In this document: one piece after another, positions 26,050-35,445 of the stretch
Layout: each line of letters begins with the position of its first letter
Position numbering within the stretch: position 1 is the stretch's first letter
Origin: Massilia sp. YIM B02763
GTDB taxonomy: Bacteria; Pseudomonadota; Gammaproteobacteria; Burkholderiales; Burkholderiaceae_D
Direction of reading: 5' to 3'
Assembly (NCBI RefSeq): GCF_030412015.1
Contig: NZ_JASNRD010000001.1
Span: forward strand, 620,001 to 684,000
DNA length: 64,000 nt
Made by a program: the position numbers and the translations under genes
Notes under the pieces: model-generated
Seen by the model: the letters and a program-made list of their open reading frames with translations, nothing else
Told to the model about the DNA's origin: nothing
The model's database searches: none

Positions 26050-27105
26050 ATGACAAAAAGCCAGCCTGCATCCCTCCTCTTGCGCCTGCTGCGGTTCGCC
26101 GGGCGGATCGTGTCGACGCTGGTCCTGGTCGTGCTCGGCGCATGGGGTGCGGGCGCGCTGTGGTTCCAGCTGCCGCGGCCGGCCGCGCTCGTCGCGGTGC
26201 CTGCCTGGGGCCTGTTCGCCCTGGCCGCCGCGCTGGCGCCCTGGGCCTGGCCGGGCCGGCGCGGCACGCACAGGCTGCTCGCCGCATTCGCCGCCGCCAC
26301 CCTGATCCTGCTTGCATGGTGGCAATCGCTGGCGCCGTCGCACGACCGGGTCTGGGCGGACGACGTCGCCCGCCTGCTGGAGTCGGACGTCGACGGCGAG
26401 CGCGTCGTGCTGCGCAACGTGCGCAACTTCGACTGGATCACCGAGACGCGCTACGCGGCGCGCTGGGAAACCCGCGCCTACGACCTGTCGCATCTCGTGT
26501 CGGGAGACCTGATCCTGTCGTACTGGATGGGACCGCACATCGCCCACACGCTCGTCTCGTTCGGCTTCGACGACGGCCGCAAGCTCGTGTTCTCGCTGGA
26601 GATCCGCAAGGAACGGCAGGAGTCGTTTTCCGCCGTAGGCGGTTTCTTCAGGGAGTTCGAACAGGTGATCATCGCGGCGGACGAACGCGATATCGTCCGC
26701 ACCCGCAGCAACGTGCGCAAGGAAGACGTGTATCTGTACCGGCTGCGCGCGACGCCCGCGCAACTGCGCACGCTGTTCAAGGCTTACCTGGAGAGCGCCG
26801 AGCGCCTGCGCCGCCAGCCCGAGTTCTACAACACCCTCACCAGCAACTGCACCACGATCGTGTTCGATCTCGCGCGCCAGATCGATCCCGGCCTGCCGCT
26901 GGACATTCGCCTGCTGGCCTCCGGACACGTGGACGAATATGCGTACGACCAGCGCGCGTTGACGCCGGGCGTGCCGTTCGCCGAGCTGCGCCGCCGCGGC
27001 TACATCGACGCGCGCGCGCGCCGGGCGGACGGGGAAGACAGCCGCGGCTTCTCGAAGGCGATCCGCACCGGCATCCCGGGCGTGCCGCCTGCGGAAACGC
27101 AGTAG
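26050..27105 (+). CDS. DUF4105 membrane protein
   Basis: A 351-residue inner-membrane protein. Three hydrophobic segments lie in residues about 10-95, then a soluble DUF4105 domain starts with VRNFDWITETRYAARWETR and includes AHTLVSFGFDDGRKLVFSLEIRKE. YNTLTSNCTTIVFDLAR carries the conserved Cys of this domain, which has been compared to papain-like folds; catalysis is not established. The presumed active domain would face the periplasm. It has no visible ribosome site and may be leaderless. It is divergent from gcd and convergent with the response regulator eight bases downstream. Confidence 0.85.
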   Translation: MTKSQPASLLLRLLRFAGRIVSTLVLVVLGAWGAGALWFQLPRPAALVAVPAWGLFALAAALAPWAWPGRRGTHRLLAAFAAATLILLAWWQSLAPSHDRVWADDVARLLESDVDGERVVLRNVRNFDWITETRYAARWETRAYDLSHLVSGDLILSYWMGPHIAHTLVSFGFDDGRKLVFSLEIRKERQESFSAVGGFFREFEQVIIAADERDIVRTRSNVRKEDVYLYRLRATPAQLRTLFKAYLESAERLRRQPEFYNTLTSNCTTIVFDLARQIDPGLPLDIRLLASGHVDEYAYDQRALTPGVPFAELRRRGYIDARARRADGEDSRGFSKAIRTGIPGVPPAETQ

Positions 27106-27112
27106 CGCGTCG

Positions 27113-27547
27113 TTACGACACGGTCGACAGCAAGGGCGCGTCCGCGCCGCCAGCCGTCGGCGCCGGCCGCCGCTGGCTGCCCAGTTCCAGCGCCGCGAAC
27201 AGTTCCGGCAATTGGACCGGCTTGGCCAGGTGCAGGTCGAATCCCGCGCGGCGGGTCAGCGCGCGCGCTTCGCTGTCGTGCCGCCCGGTCAGGGCGATGA
27301 TATAGACGTCCTCGAACTTGCGGAGCTGGCGCAGCATCGGCGCGACCTCGTCGCCGGAAAACCTGGGCATCCCCAGGTCGAGGATGACGATATGGGGATG
27401 GAACGCCAGCGCGGCCTCGAGGGCCATGAAACCGTCGTAGGCGGTGCAGGTGGCGTAGCCCTGTTCGCTGACGAGTTCGCTCAGCAGCTCGGCGCCGTCC
27501 TGGTTGTCGTCGACGATCAGAATGCGGATAGGGAAATTGGATGGCAT
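27113..27547 (-). CDS. Single-domain response regulator (CheY-like)
   Basis: A 144-residue receiver without an output domain. The acidic pocket IVDDNQD, the phosphorylated Asp in HIVILDLGMP (about residue 60), the Thr in IALTGRHD and the Lys in LHLAKPVQ are all present. A 25-residue Pro/Ala-rich tail follows. Such receivers act as phosphate sinks or through protein contact; the kinase partner is unknown. ATG at 27547 is preferred over a TTG 18 bases earlier. Confidence 0.88.
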   Translation of the reverse strand: MPSNFPIRILIVDDNQDGAELLSELVSEQGYATCTAYDGFMALEAALAFHPHIVILDLGMPRFSGDEVAPMLRQLRKFEDVYIIALTGRHDSEARALTRRAGFDLHLAKPVQLPELFAALELGSQRRPAPTAGGADAPLLSTVS

Positions 27548-27798
27548 GGCATTCGATAAACGCAAGAAAGCACAGGAAGCGCTTCCGGGAATATCGGCGG
27601 AGTCTGGGCCGGGAAAGAGTGGGCGGGAGATGGCGGAACGTGGCGTTCTCCGGCTCCGGACGCAATTGTAACGTACTTTTTCACCGGAAATTTACGTTGT
27701 CTCGGGCCAACAACACAGCCGTTGAGCGGCCAGGACGCGCGCGTACCGGTGCGCACGACGGTCCTGCCGGCCGCGCCCGGGCCGGGTCCCGCGCGCAG

Positions 27799-27816
27799 CT
27801 TACAAAAACGTAATCT
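27799..27816 (+). promoter_or_regulatory. TTAC-N6-GTAA operator upstream of the TetR gene
   Basis: CTTACAAAAACGTAATCT, a member of a set of four such sites in the window (others at 29955, 30068 and 34103). It lies about 75 bases before the TetR start codon. Confidence 0.55.
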
Positions 27817-27890
27817 TCCGGACGGTGTTTCGTCAGGCGGGGTTGGTGACAATGACGGCCCCCGCCACCCGACCGTCGAGCATACCGCGC

Positions 27891-28460
27891 ATGGCCCGCA
27901 CCAAGACCGGAAACAAGAAAGAATGCATCCTCGCGGCCGCCACCGTGCTGGTGGCCGCGCACGGCGCCGCCGTGTCGGTCCGCCAGATCGCCGAGCAGGC
28001 CGAGGTCGCGCACGGGACGGTGTTCCTGTACTTCGCCAACAAGGAAGCGCTGCTGGGCGAACTGCAGGCCTGCCTGCGCGCCAGGATCCTCGCGTCGATG
28101 GCGCCCGCGCATGCCGCCCAGGCATGCCTGCGCGAGCGGCTGCGCGCCTGCTGGAACGGCTACATCGACTGGGCGCTCGCGCATCCGCTGGAGTACCAGG
28201 CCTTGAAGCGCCTCGCCGAGGACGACGGCCTGTCCGGCACCGCGGCGGCGCACGACGACCCGATGTTCCGCGATGCCGGCATCCTGCACGACATCCGCGG
28301 CTGCGCGGGCCTGCGCGATCGGCCGTTCGCTTACTTCGAGGCCCTGTTCCTGTCGCTTGCGCAGATCGCCATCCGCTTTTCCACGTCCGATCCAGCCGGC
28401 GTGGAAAAGTACAAGGCGAGCGGCTTCGACGCGATCTGGCAGATCCTGGCGAATCCCTAG
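27891..28460 (+). CDS. TetR-family transcriptional regulator
   Basis: A 189-residue repressor-type protein. The N-terminal helix-turn-helix is clear: [45 protein letters not shown]. The ligand-binding domain is divergent, as usual. The ATG at 27891 gives the usual short basic lead ([11 protein letters not shown]); an ATG at 27852 would add 13 residues. A TTAC-N6-GTAA site upstream suggests control by the neighbouring response regulator. Its end overlaps the end of ugd by four bases, convergently. Confidence 0.85.
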   Translation: MARTKTGNKKECILAAATVLVAAHGAAVSVRQIAEQAEVAHGTVFLYFANKEALLGELQACLRARILASMAPAHAAQACLRERLRACWNGYIDWALAHPLEYQALKRLAEDDGLSGTAAAHDDPMFRDAGILHDIRGCAGLRDRPFAYFEALFLSLAQIAIRFSTSDPAGVEKYKASGFDAIWQILANP

Positions 28461-29887
28461 CCCAGCGCCTCGTCCACGACCGGCGCCGCGGCACGCGCGA
28501 TGGCGCCGGGCGCGTTCTTCCGCGCGAGCACGGAGCGGCCGATGCCGTGGTATTCGATGCCGAGGGCCGTCATGCCGCAGGGGTCGAACAGGTTGCGGCC
28601 GTCGATGACGACCGGCTGCTTCAGGCGCGCCTTCACCTGCTCGAAGTCGGGACTGCGGAAGGCTTTCCATTCGGTGACGATGACGAGCGCCTCGGCGCCG
28701 TCCAGCGCGTCCATCGGCGCGTCGTGGAAGACGATGCGCGCCAGCGCCCCGCTGCCCAGGTCCAGCGCCAGCACGCGGCGCGCCTCGGCCATCGCCACCG
28801 GATCGTGCACGGCGACGCTGGCGCCGCGCGCCAGCAGTTCGCGCAGCAGCACCCGCGACGGCGCCTCGCGCATGTCGTCGGTCTGCGGCTTGAACGCCAG
28901 GCCCCACACGGCGAAGCGCTTGCCGGACAAGTCCGCGCCGAAGCGCGCCACGACCTTGCGGCCGAGTACCCCCTTCTGGCCGTCGTTGACGGCTTCCACG
29001 GCGCGCAGGATCAGCAGGTCCTGGCCGTGCTGGCGCGCGGTGCGTTCCAGCGCCTGCACGTCCTTCGGGAAGCACGAGCCGCCATAGCCGGCGCCCGCGT
29101 ACAGGAAGCTGTAGCCGATGCGCGGATCGGACCCGATCCCCTGGCGCACCGCCTCGATGTCGGCGCCGACGCGGTCGGCCAGGTTGGCCAGTTCGTTCAT
29201 GAACGAGATGCGCGTCGCGAGCATGGCATTCGCAGCGTACTTGGTGAATTCGGCCGAGCGCACGTCCATCCAGTAGGTGCGTTCGTGGTTGCGGTTGAAC
29301 GGCGCGTACAGCAACTTCATCAACTCGCGCGCGCGCCGGCCGGCGGGCGTGTCGTCATGGCCGATGACGATGCGGTCGGGCCGCATGAAGTCCTCGACGG
29401 CCGCGCCCTCCTTCAGGAATTCCGGGTTCGAGACGACGGCGAAATCGATGTCGCGCGCGTCGCCCCGCACGGCGAGCTCCTCGCGCACCGCGGCGGCGAC
29501 GCGGTCGGCGGTGCCCACCGGCACGGTCGACTTGTCGACGATGACCTTGTAGCCGTCCATGTGGCGCCCGATATTGCGCGCCGCGGCCAGCACGTACTGC
29601 AGGTCGGCCGAGCCGTCTTCGTCCGGCGGCGTGCCCACGGCGATGAACTGCAGCTCGCCGTGCGCCACGGAGGCCGCCACGTCGGTGGAAAAGCGCAGGC
29701 GCCCGGCGGCGCGGTTGCGGGCGACGACGTCGTCCAGGCCGGGCTCGTGGATGGGAATGCCGCCGCTGTTGAGGAGGTCGATCTTGCGCTGGTCGACGTC
29801 GAGGCAGAACACGTCGTTGCCGAGTTCCGCGAGGCAGGCGCCTGTGACCAGGCCGACGTAGCCGGTGCCGATAATGGTAATCTTCAT
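28457..29887 (-). CDS. ugd: UDP-glucose 6-dehydrogenase
   Basis: A 476-residue NAD-dependent enzyme making UDP-glucuronate, the precursor of exopolysaccharide uronates and of 4-amino-arabinose for lipid A. The Rossmann start is [21 protein letters not shown]; the catalytic Cys lies in [14 protein letters not shown] (about residue 262), with [24 protein letters not shown] as substrate site and [17 protein letters not shown] in the second Rossmann domain. A TTAC-N6-GTAA operator sits 68 bases before the start, the same site type that precedes the two-component system and the ArnT-like gene, linking this copy to envelope remodelling. Confidence 0.95.
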   Translation of the reverse strand: MKITIIGTGYVGLVTGACLAELGNDVFCLDVDQRKIDLLNSGGIPIHEPGLDDVVARNRAAGRLRFSTDVAASVAHGELQFIAVGTPPDEDGSADLQYVLAAARNIGRHMDGYKVIVDKSTVPVGTADRVAAAVREELAVRGDARDIDFAVVSNPEFLKEGAAVEDFMRPDRIVIGHDDTPAGRRARELMKLLYAPFNRNHERTYWMDVRSAEFTKYAANAMLATRISFMNELANLADRVGADIEAVRQGIGSDPRIGYSFLYAGAGYGGSCFPKDVQALERTARQHGQDLLILRAVEAVNDGQKGVLGRKVVARFGADLSGKRFAVWGLAFKPQTDDMREAPSRVLLRELLARGASVAVHDPVAMAEARRVLALDLGSGALARIVFHDAPMDALDGAEALVIVTEWKAFRSPDFEQVKARLKQPVVIDGRNLFDPCGMTALGIEYHGIGRSVLARKNAPGAIARAAAPVVDEALG

Positions 29888-29954
29888 GGTTCGCTGGTGT
29901 CCGAAGTTGCAGGCGCCATTGTGGGGGCCCGTGCCTGACTTGGCACCAACTAAA

Positions 29955-29972
29955 ACATTACAATTCGGTAAG
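29955..29972 (-). promoter_or_regulatory. TTAC-N6-GTAA operator upstream of ugd
   Basis: Read on the minus strand: CTTACCGAATTGTAATGT. It lies between ugd and the divergent two-component operon. Confidence 0.6.
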
Positions 29973-30067
29973 CCGGGCTCGCTACCGGCAGCGGATCGGC
30001 CGTCTTCCATGCATCCGCGCCCCGGGATATCATGCAGCGCGCACATGCTGGCCGACGCAGTTGCCAC

Positions 30068-30085
30068 CTTACGAAAATGTAATGT
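30068..30085 (+). promoter_or_regulatory. TTAC-N6-GTAA operator upstream of the two-component operon
   Basis: CTTACGAAAATGTAATGT, 77 bases before the response-regulator start. It is almost identical to the ugd site and close to the CATTACAAAATTGTAATG box described for E. coli HprR, so autoregulation is likely. Confidence 0.6.
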
Positions 30086-30161
30086 CCCTGCACGGCTGCC
30101 GTCATGCGTTGCTCCGCACAATGGCGGCCTGTTCATTCACTCTGGATCGCACACGATTCGC

Positions 30162-30851
30162 ATGGCAAAGATTCTCCTGGTAGAAGACCAGGCTACCGCC
30201 GCGGCCTACCTGTCGCAGGGCCTGAAGGAAGAAGGCATGGTGGTCGACGTCGCGTCGAACGGCCCGGACGGGCTGCACCTGCTGTTGACGGCCGATTACG
30301 ACGTCGCCATCCTCGACGTCATGCTGCCCGGCCTGGACGGCTGGACCATCCTCGAGACGGCGCGCCGCGCCCGGCGCCAGACGCCGGTGCTGTTCCTGAC
30401 CGCGCGCGACGCGATCGACGACCGCGTGCGCGGCCTCGACCTGGGCGCCGAGGACTACCTCGTGAAGCCGTTCGCCTTCAGCGAGCTGCTCGCGCGCGTG
30501 CGCGTCATCCTGCGCCGCAACGACCGCTCGTCCACCCATGGCGAGCAGACCATCTTCCACATGGACGACCTCACGCTGGACCTGCTCAAGCACCGCGCCA
30601 CCCGCGGCGGCGAGCGGCTCGACCTGACGCCGAAGGAATTCGCCCTGCTGTCGCTGCTGATGCGCCGCGCCGGCGAGGTGCAGTCGCGCACCGTGCTGGC
30701 CGAACAGGTGTGGGACATGCATTTCGACTCCGACACCAATGTGGTCGAGGTGGCGGTGCGGCGCCTGCGCACCAAGCTGGACGACCCCTTCCCCGTCAAG
30801 CTGCTGCACACCGTGCGCGGCGTCGGCTATGTCCTTGAAGTCCGGGCCTGA
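30162..30851 (+). CDS. OmpR-family response regulator of the CusR/HprR/IrlR type
   Basis: A 229-residue regulator: receiver (EDQ pocket, [13 protein letters not shown] with the phospho-Asp near residue 51, FLTARD, and Lys in YLVKPFAF), then a winged-helix DNA-binding domain. [24 protein letters not shown] and [13 protein letters not shown] are characteristic of the copper/heavy-metal branch (CusR, IrlR, HprR). The kinase gene begins inside its 3' end (23-base overlap). TTAC-N6-GTAA sites upstream of this gene, ugd, the ArnT-like gene and TetR are its probable targets. Confidence 0.9.
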   Translation: MAKILLVEDQATAAAYLSQGLKEEGMVVDVASNGPDGLHLLLTADYDVAILDVMLPGLDGWTILETARRARRQTPVLFLTARDAIDDRVRGLDLGAEDYLVKPFAFSELLARVRVILRRNDRSSTHGEQTIFHMDDLTLDLLKHRATRGGERLDLTPKEFALLSLLMRRAGEVQSRTVLAEQVWDMHFDSDTNVVEVAVRRLRTKLDDPFPVKLLHTVRGVGYVLEVRA

Positions 30852-32322
30852 CGCCGCGGCCGCCCCGCGCGGAAGCGCCGCCTGGTCGCTCACGCTGCGC
30901 ATGACGGTGTTCGTCGGCGTGGCGATCACGGTCATCGTGCTGGGCGTGTCGGCCATGATGTATGCCGAGCTGCTGGGCCGGCTGCACGACAAGGAGGAGG
31001 CGGAACTCAGGGACGACCTGCAGATCCAGCGCGACACGCTCGAATACCTGGTGGGACGGCGCGTCCCGCACTCCCAGTGGAAGTACGAGTGGGAGGAATA
31101 CCAGGAAGCCAACCAGGCCTTCGCATGGCAGCTGCTCTCGCCGGACCGCTCGGTGCGCGACGCGTCGCCGAATGCGGGCGTGTTCGCGGCGGCGCTGGCC
31201 GCGCCCGTGACGCCGGGCCGGCACACGCGCGTCGACGACGCCGCGCGCCGCCGCTCCTACCTCGTGTTCGACCTGCCGGTGCACACGCGCGGCCCCGAGG
31301 CCATCGAGATCGAGGGGCCCGCGATCGGTCCGCAAGGGGCCATCCTGCGCGGCGTGCTCGACGTGACGGAAAACCGCAAGCTGCTCGAGGCCTACCGCAA
31401 CAAGCTGGCCGCCGTGATCGGCATCGCGATCGCGCTGTCCGGCGGCATCAGCTGGCTGCTCGCGCGGCGCGGCCTGGCGCCCGTGCATGCGATGTCGCGC
31501 GAGATCGGCCGCATCAACGCGGAAAAGCTGCATGCGCGGATCGCGCGCGAGGACTGGCCGGCCGAATTGCGCGCGCTGGCCGGCAGCTTCGACGAGATGC
31601 TGGCCCGCCTGGAGCGCTCGTTCGAGCAGCTGACGCGGTTTTCGTCCGACATCGCCCACGAATTCCGCTCGCCCGTCAACAACCTGGTCGCCGCGGCCAG
31701 CGTGACGCTGGCCCGCGCCCGCACGCCGGCCGAATACCAGAACACGCTCGAAGTCGTCGTCGAGGAAGGGAGCCGGCTGTCGCGCATGGTCGCCAGCATG
31801 CTGTTCCTGGCGCGCGCCGACAACGCCGAGCAGCACATCCATCCGGAGCCCGTCAAGCTCGCCGACGAGTTCCGCCGCCTGGTCGAATTCCACGGCATCA
31901 GCGCCGACGAACAGGGCGTGGCGCTCGTCGCCGAGGGCGATTGCGAGGTCATGGCCGATCCGCTGCTGCTGCAGCGCGCGCTGTCGAACCTGCTCTCGAA
32001 CGCGCTGCGCCACACGCCGCGCGGCGGCACCGTGCGCCTGCATGCCGAGCGTACCCGCGACGCGGTCCGGATCGCCGTCGAGGACAACGGCAGCGGCATC
32101 GCCGGCGAACACCTGCCCCACCTGTTCGAACGCTTCTACCGCGTCGACGCGTCGCGCAGCGCGACCGACAGCACGGGGCTGGGCCTGGCCGTCGTCAGCT
32201 CGATCGCCGAGCTGCACGGCGGACGCGCGGAGGTCGCCAGCATCCTGGGCCGGGGCAGCACGTTCACGCTGACGTTCCCGGATGCGCGCAAGGCGCCGGG
32301 GCGGACGCCGCGCAGTTCCTGA
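30829..32322 (+). CDS. Membrane sensor histidine kinase, CusS/IrlS type
   Basis: A 497-residue kinase: TM1 at about residues 22-45, a periplasmic domain of about 130 residues, TM2 near 180-200, HAMP ([23 protein letters not shown]), HisKA with [19 protein letters not shown] box [29 protein letters not shown] and [16 protein letters not shown]. The FSxDIAHExRxPxNNL pattern is that of heavy-metal sensor kinases. The start at 30829 overlaps the regulator gene, so they are coupled. The signal could be metal, chlorine/peroxide stress or envelope damage; the regulon around it favours the envelope. Its 3' end overlaps the ArnT-like gene on the other strand by 59 bases. Confidence 0.88.
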   Translation: MSLKSGPDAAAAPRGSAAWSLTLRMTVFVGVAITVIVLGVSAMMYAELLGRLHDKEEAELRDDLQIQRDTLEYLVGRRVPHSQWKYEWEEYQEANQAFAWQLLSPDRSVRDASPNAGVFAAALAAPVTPGRHTRVDDAARRRSYLVFDLPVHTRGPEAIEIEGPAIGPQGAILRGVLDVTENRKLLEAYRNKLAAVIGIAIALSGGISWLLARRGLAPVHAMSREIGRINAEKLHARIAREDWPAELRALAGSFDEMLARLERSFEQLTRFSSDIAHEFRSPVNNLVAAASVTLARARTPAEYQNTLEVVVEEGSRLSRMVASMLFLARADNAEQHIHPEPVKLADEFRRLVEFHGISADEQGVALVAEGDCEVMADPLLLQRALSNLLSNALRHTPRGGTVRLHAERTRDAVRIAVEDNGSGIAGEHLPHLFERFYRVDASRSATDSTGLGLAVVSSIAELHGGRAEVASILGRGSTFTLTFPDARKAPGRTPRSS

Positions 32323-34036
32323 TCACGGTGCGGCGCGCGTCCGCGGCGACGATCCGCAGCGGAACGCCCGCGCGCCGCAGCGCCGGCACCAGGTCGTTGC
32401 GCACGATCGCCAGCGCCGGCCGGCCCGCGGCCATGTCCGCGCGCCAGCGGGCCACGAAATCGTCCACCGTATCCAATCCCAGCGCCGGCTCCTGGCGCAG
32501 CCCGAAATCGAATTCGTCGCGGTAGCCGGCCAGCACGGCGGTGTGGCGCAGGTAGAACGCGAGCGACTGCTCGTAGATCCCGACGGAATACAGTCGGGTC
32601 GCCGGCGTCAGCGCCGCGCGCGTCGCCGGCAGCAGCTCGGTGCCCGCCCGCAGCTGCGCGATCGGCGCGAAGCCCGCCAGCAGCAACTGGGTGCAGGCGA
32701 AGCCGGCCAGCGCCAGCGCGAACACCGACCGGTCGCGCAAGCCGTCGTGCGGCTGGCGTGGTGGCATCTGCAATGCCTGGTGCAGCGCCAGCGCGCCGCC
32801 GGCCAGCGCCGCCAGCCCGGCGCCGGCGATCCACGGCGTACATGCCCCGAACTGCGCCGCTTCGCCGGCGCGCCGGCCGAACTGCGCGGCGAACGGCGCG
32901 ACGCCAAGCAGGGCCAGGCCCAGCACGGGCAGCACGGCGGCGTTGGCGGCGAGATGGCGCCGCGGCGCCGCGGCCAGCCAGTCGCCGGCCAGCAGCGCCA
33001 CCGCCGGGAACACGGGCAGGATGTAGCCGGGCAGCTTGGAGCTGGACAGCGTGAAGAAAAGGAGGATGAACGCCACCCAGGCCAGCAGCAGCATGCGCGG
33101 CTGGAACGCGCCGGCCCGGCGCCGCAGCGCCGCCGCCAGGCTGCGCACGAGGATCCATGGCCACGGCAGGCTGCCGATCGCCAGCAGCGCGGGGAAGGTC
33201 CACCATGCCGCCTCGCGGTGGTGTTCCTTCAGCAGGAAGCGTTCGACATGTTCGTGGATGAAGAAGAAGTGCGGCTGTTCCGGGTTGCGCAGGCCGACCA
33301 GCACGAACCACGGCGCCGCGACCAGCAGGAACAGCGCCAGGCCGCGGCAGGCATACAAACGCGCCAGGATGGCCCGGTCTCCCGCCGCGGCGGCGTAGAC
33401 CAGCAGCACGCCGGCCGGCAGCACGATGCCGATCAGGCCCTTGGACAGCACGGCCAGCGCCATGCCCGCCCAGCAGGCCAGCATCCAGCGGCGCCGCGCC
33501 GCTGCCGGAAGGCCGTCGCGCTGCGCCAGCAGCAGGCCGCACAGCGCCACCGTCATCATCGCGGACAAGCCCATGTCCAGCGAGTCGATCTGGCTGCACG
33601 CCGCCCAGTAGAAACAGGAGCCCAGCACCAGCGCGGCGTAGGCGCCGGCACGCCGGCCGAACAGGCGCGCGCCGGTGAAGCCGGCCAGGCCGACGCCCAG
33701 CAGGCCGCACAAGCCGGTCCAGAGCCTGGCCTGCCACTCGCCGAGGCCGAACGCGGAGAAGGCCAGCGCCGTCATCCAGGTCTGCAGCGGAGGCTTTTCG
33801 AAATACTTGATGCCGTTCAGGCGGGTCGTGATCCAGTCGCCGGAGGCGAACATCTCGCGCGCCATCTCGGCATAGCGCCCTTCGTCCGGTGGTACCAGCG
33901 CGCGCACGCGCAGCACGTACAGCGACACGGCGACGAAGGCCAGGGCCAGCAGCCCGACCAGCCAGGATTGGCGCGACAGGGTTCGCCGGACAGGAACGAC
34001 GACGGGCCGGTCGTCGACGAGCAGGGTTTCGGGCAT
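32264..34036 (-). CDS. ArnT-like glycosyltransferase (GT83/PMT superfamily)
   Basis: A 590-residue inner-membrane enzyme with 11-13 predicted helices. The first loop has VPPDEGRYAEMAREM and YFEKPPLQTWMTALAF, the catalytic-loop motifs of ArnT and related lipid-linked sugar transferases. LSSSKLPGYILPVFPA marks a later conserved helix. ArnT uses undecaprenyl-phosphate aminoarabinose to modify lipid A; here the sugar is not proven, because no arnBCADF genes are in view. The start at 34036 follows GGAG five bases away; the longer frame upstream has none. A TTAC-N6-GTAA operator 67 bases upstream ties it to the adjacent two-component system. Confidence 0.88.
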   Translation of the reverse strand: MPETLLVDDRPVVVPVRRTLSRQSWLVGLLALAFVAVSLYVLRVRALVPPDEGRYAEMAREMFASGDWITTRLNGIKYFEKPPLQTWMTALAFSAFGLGEWQARLWTGLCGLLGVGLAGFTGARLFGRRAGAYAALVLGSCFYWAACSQIDSLDMGLSAMMTVALCGLLLAQRDGLPAAARRRWMLACWAGMALAVLSKGLIGIVLPAGVLLVYAAAAGDRAILARLYACRGLALFLLVAAPWFVLVGLRNPEQPHFFFIHEHVERFLLKEHHREAAWWTFPALLAIGSLPWPWILVRSLAAALRRRAGAFQPRMLLLAWVAFILLFFTLSSSKLPGYILPVFPAVALLAGDWLAAAPRRHLAANAAVLPVLGLALLGVAPFAAQFGRRAGEAAQFGACTPWIAGAGLAALAGGALALHQALQMPPRQPHDGLRDRSVFALALAGFACTQLLLAGFAPIAQLRAGTELLPATRAALTPATRLYSVGIYEQSLAFYLRHTAVLAGYRDEFDFGLRQEPALGLDTVDDFVARWRADMAAGRPALAIVRNDLVPALRRAGVPLRIVAADARRTVIRNCAASAPAPCAHPGTSA

Positions 34037-34102
34037 GCTGGCTCCATCGAATAGCAACAGGCGCCATTCTGATGGAAGCAGGCTGACGGCAGGCAGCCCG
34101 GC

Positions 34103-34120
34103 AGATTACATTTACGTAAG
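34103..34120 (-). promoter_or_regulatory. TTAC-N6-GTAA operator upstream of the ArnT-like gene
   Basis: Read on the minus strand: CTTACGTAAATGTAATCT. Same form as the sites at 27799, 29955 and 30068. Confidence 0.6.
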
Positions 34121-34159
34121 GCGGCGCGCATGCGGGCGTCAACCGGCCGTGCAAAACAA

Positions 34160-34185
34160 AAGCGGCGGAAATCGTTCCGCCGCTT
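34160..34185 (-). terminator. Intrinsic terminator of the 53-aa gene
   Basis: AAGCGGCGGAA pairs perfectly with TTCCGCCGCTT (11 bp, 4-base loop). On the minus strand it is followed by TTTTGTTTTGC, a good U-tract; on the plus strand by GTTTCATTT, so it may work both ways. Confidence 0.8.
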
Positions 34186-34249
34186 GTTTCATTTGCCTTT
34201 TCGCGGCACGCGCCTGCCGGTCGCAGGCTGCCGCGACATGGTGCTCGCC

Positions 34250-34411
34250 TCAGTGTTCGCAGATGATATTGCCGTCCTTGTCGATGCGGCTCTCGTACGA
34301 GCGAACCCAGGCATCGAACAGGCGGCGCAAGATCGAGCGCTTGGGAGCGGAGGCCTTGCGTGCCGGCGCTGCCACTTCTTCGGACATGACTGCAGTGTGT
34401 TGGTTCGACAT
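34250..34411 (-). CDS. Small conserved-looking hypothetical protein, 53 aa
   Basis: A basic 53-residue protein, start at 34411 with GGAA nine bases upstream and its own intrinsic terminator 65 bases after the stop. The C-terminal half, RRLFDAWVRSYESRIDKDGN, is predicted helical and amphipathic. Function unknown. The promoter region upstream is AT-rich (TATGTTAGGAAAA, CATATG), unlike the surrounding GC-rich sequence. The gene-like signals (ribosome site and terminator) are the main reason to believe it. Confidence 0.6.
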   Translation of the reverse strand: MSNQHTAVMSEEVAAPARKASAPKRSILRRLFDAWVRSYESRIDKDGNIICEH

Positions 34412-34481
34412 GGCTTGATTTTCCACAACATATTGAGCAATCGCATATGTTAGGAAAATCCAGTCATGTTTTCCAATCATA

Positions 34482-34515
34482 TGTTCACATGCCTGTCATC
34501 ATTCGGGTGTATGGC
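34482..34515 (+). promoter_or_regulatory. Weak Pho-box-like site in an otherwise gene-free stretch
   Basis: TGTTCAC, four bases, CTGTCAT (34493-34499), ten bases, TATGGC (34510-34515). Only the second half-site is good. Downstream there is no ORF or terminator before the sox remnant at 34651, so the site may be a decayed promoter or chance. Confidence 0.2.
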
Positions 34516-34650
34516 CGGGTGCCTGTTCCACTTGTCATGGATGAATTCATATTTCGACAACGCCAGATGTGCCCGGTGCCGTTACGAAGCGCATGAGCTT
34601 ATCCGGAATCGTTCTAGCCCATCGATTGACGACAGGTTTTGCATGACCGG

Positions 34651-35336
34651 AACGGCGAGATGCTGCGTCCCGAACAAGGCTATCCGCTGCGCCTGCTGCT
34701 GCCAGGCTACGAAGGCAATATGAACATCAAGTGGCTGCGCCGCCTGAAGGTGGGCGATGCGCCGTTCCAGACGCGCGAGAGACGTCCAAGTACACCGACC
34801 TGATGCCCGACGGGACGGCGCGCCAGTTCACCTTCGTGATGGGCGTGAAGTCCGTGATCACGACGCCCTCGGCGCGCCAGGTGCTGGACGGCCGGGGCTT
34901 TCGCGAGATCGCCGGCCTGGCCTGGAGCGGCCATGGACGCATCGTGCGCGCCGACGGCGCCGGCCTGCCCCCGGGGCGGGGCTCCGTGGCCCAGGGCCGC
35001 GCGCTCTACGCGGCGCGCTGCCAGGCCTGCCACGGCGCGAACGGAACAGAGAGCACGGCGCCGCGCCTGGCCGGCGGCCAGGACACGCTGGCGACGCGGG
35101 CGCCCGTGCTCACCGTGGGCAGCTACTGGCCATATGCGACGACCTTGTTCGACTACATCCACCGCGCCATGCCGCTGGACGGCCCGCAATCGCTGACGCC
35201 GGACGAGGTGTATGCGGTGACGGCCCATACGCTGCACCTGAACGGTATCGTCGGGGCGGACGCGGTGCTCGACGCGGCATCGCTGGCGGCCGTCAGGATG
35301 CCGAACAGGGACGGGTTCAGGCCGGTATCGAAGTAA
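34651..35336 (+). pseudogene. soxCD deletion remnant: SoxC fragment joined to SoxD cytochrome c
   Basis: Reading starts abruptly with NGEMLRPEQGYPLRLL and NMNIKWLRRLKVGD, a block of SoxC (sulfane dehydrogenase Mo subunit). A one-base deletion near 34779 shifts the frame, after which SoxC continues as ETSKYTDLMPDGTARQFTF and ITGLAWSG-like GLAWSGHGRI. It then changes within a few residues to the SoxD pattern ADGAGLPPGRGSVAQG, CQACHG (haem c site) and YWPYATTLFDYIHRAMPLD. The SoxC N-terminal molybdopterin domain, its C-terminus and the start of SoxD are gone. There is no start signal. It is a remnant of sulfur-oxidation genes, non-functional as SoxCD. Confidence 0.75.
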
Positions 35337-35445
35337 GGCCGAATCAGAGGTAAGCGGCAGAGAAAAGTTGCGTCTTGTGTATGTTTCCGCACTGAACGCT
35401 TTATCGACCGGTCGTATGCTGCAGGCGTAAACCTGAAAGCATCAC

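Noticed and set aside
34651-35336. Intact stand-alone cytochrome c gene
   Set aside because: The 5' part is SoxC sequence in a shifted frame with no start signal; the open frame begins out of phase with the homology.
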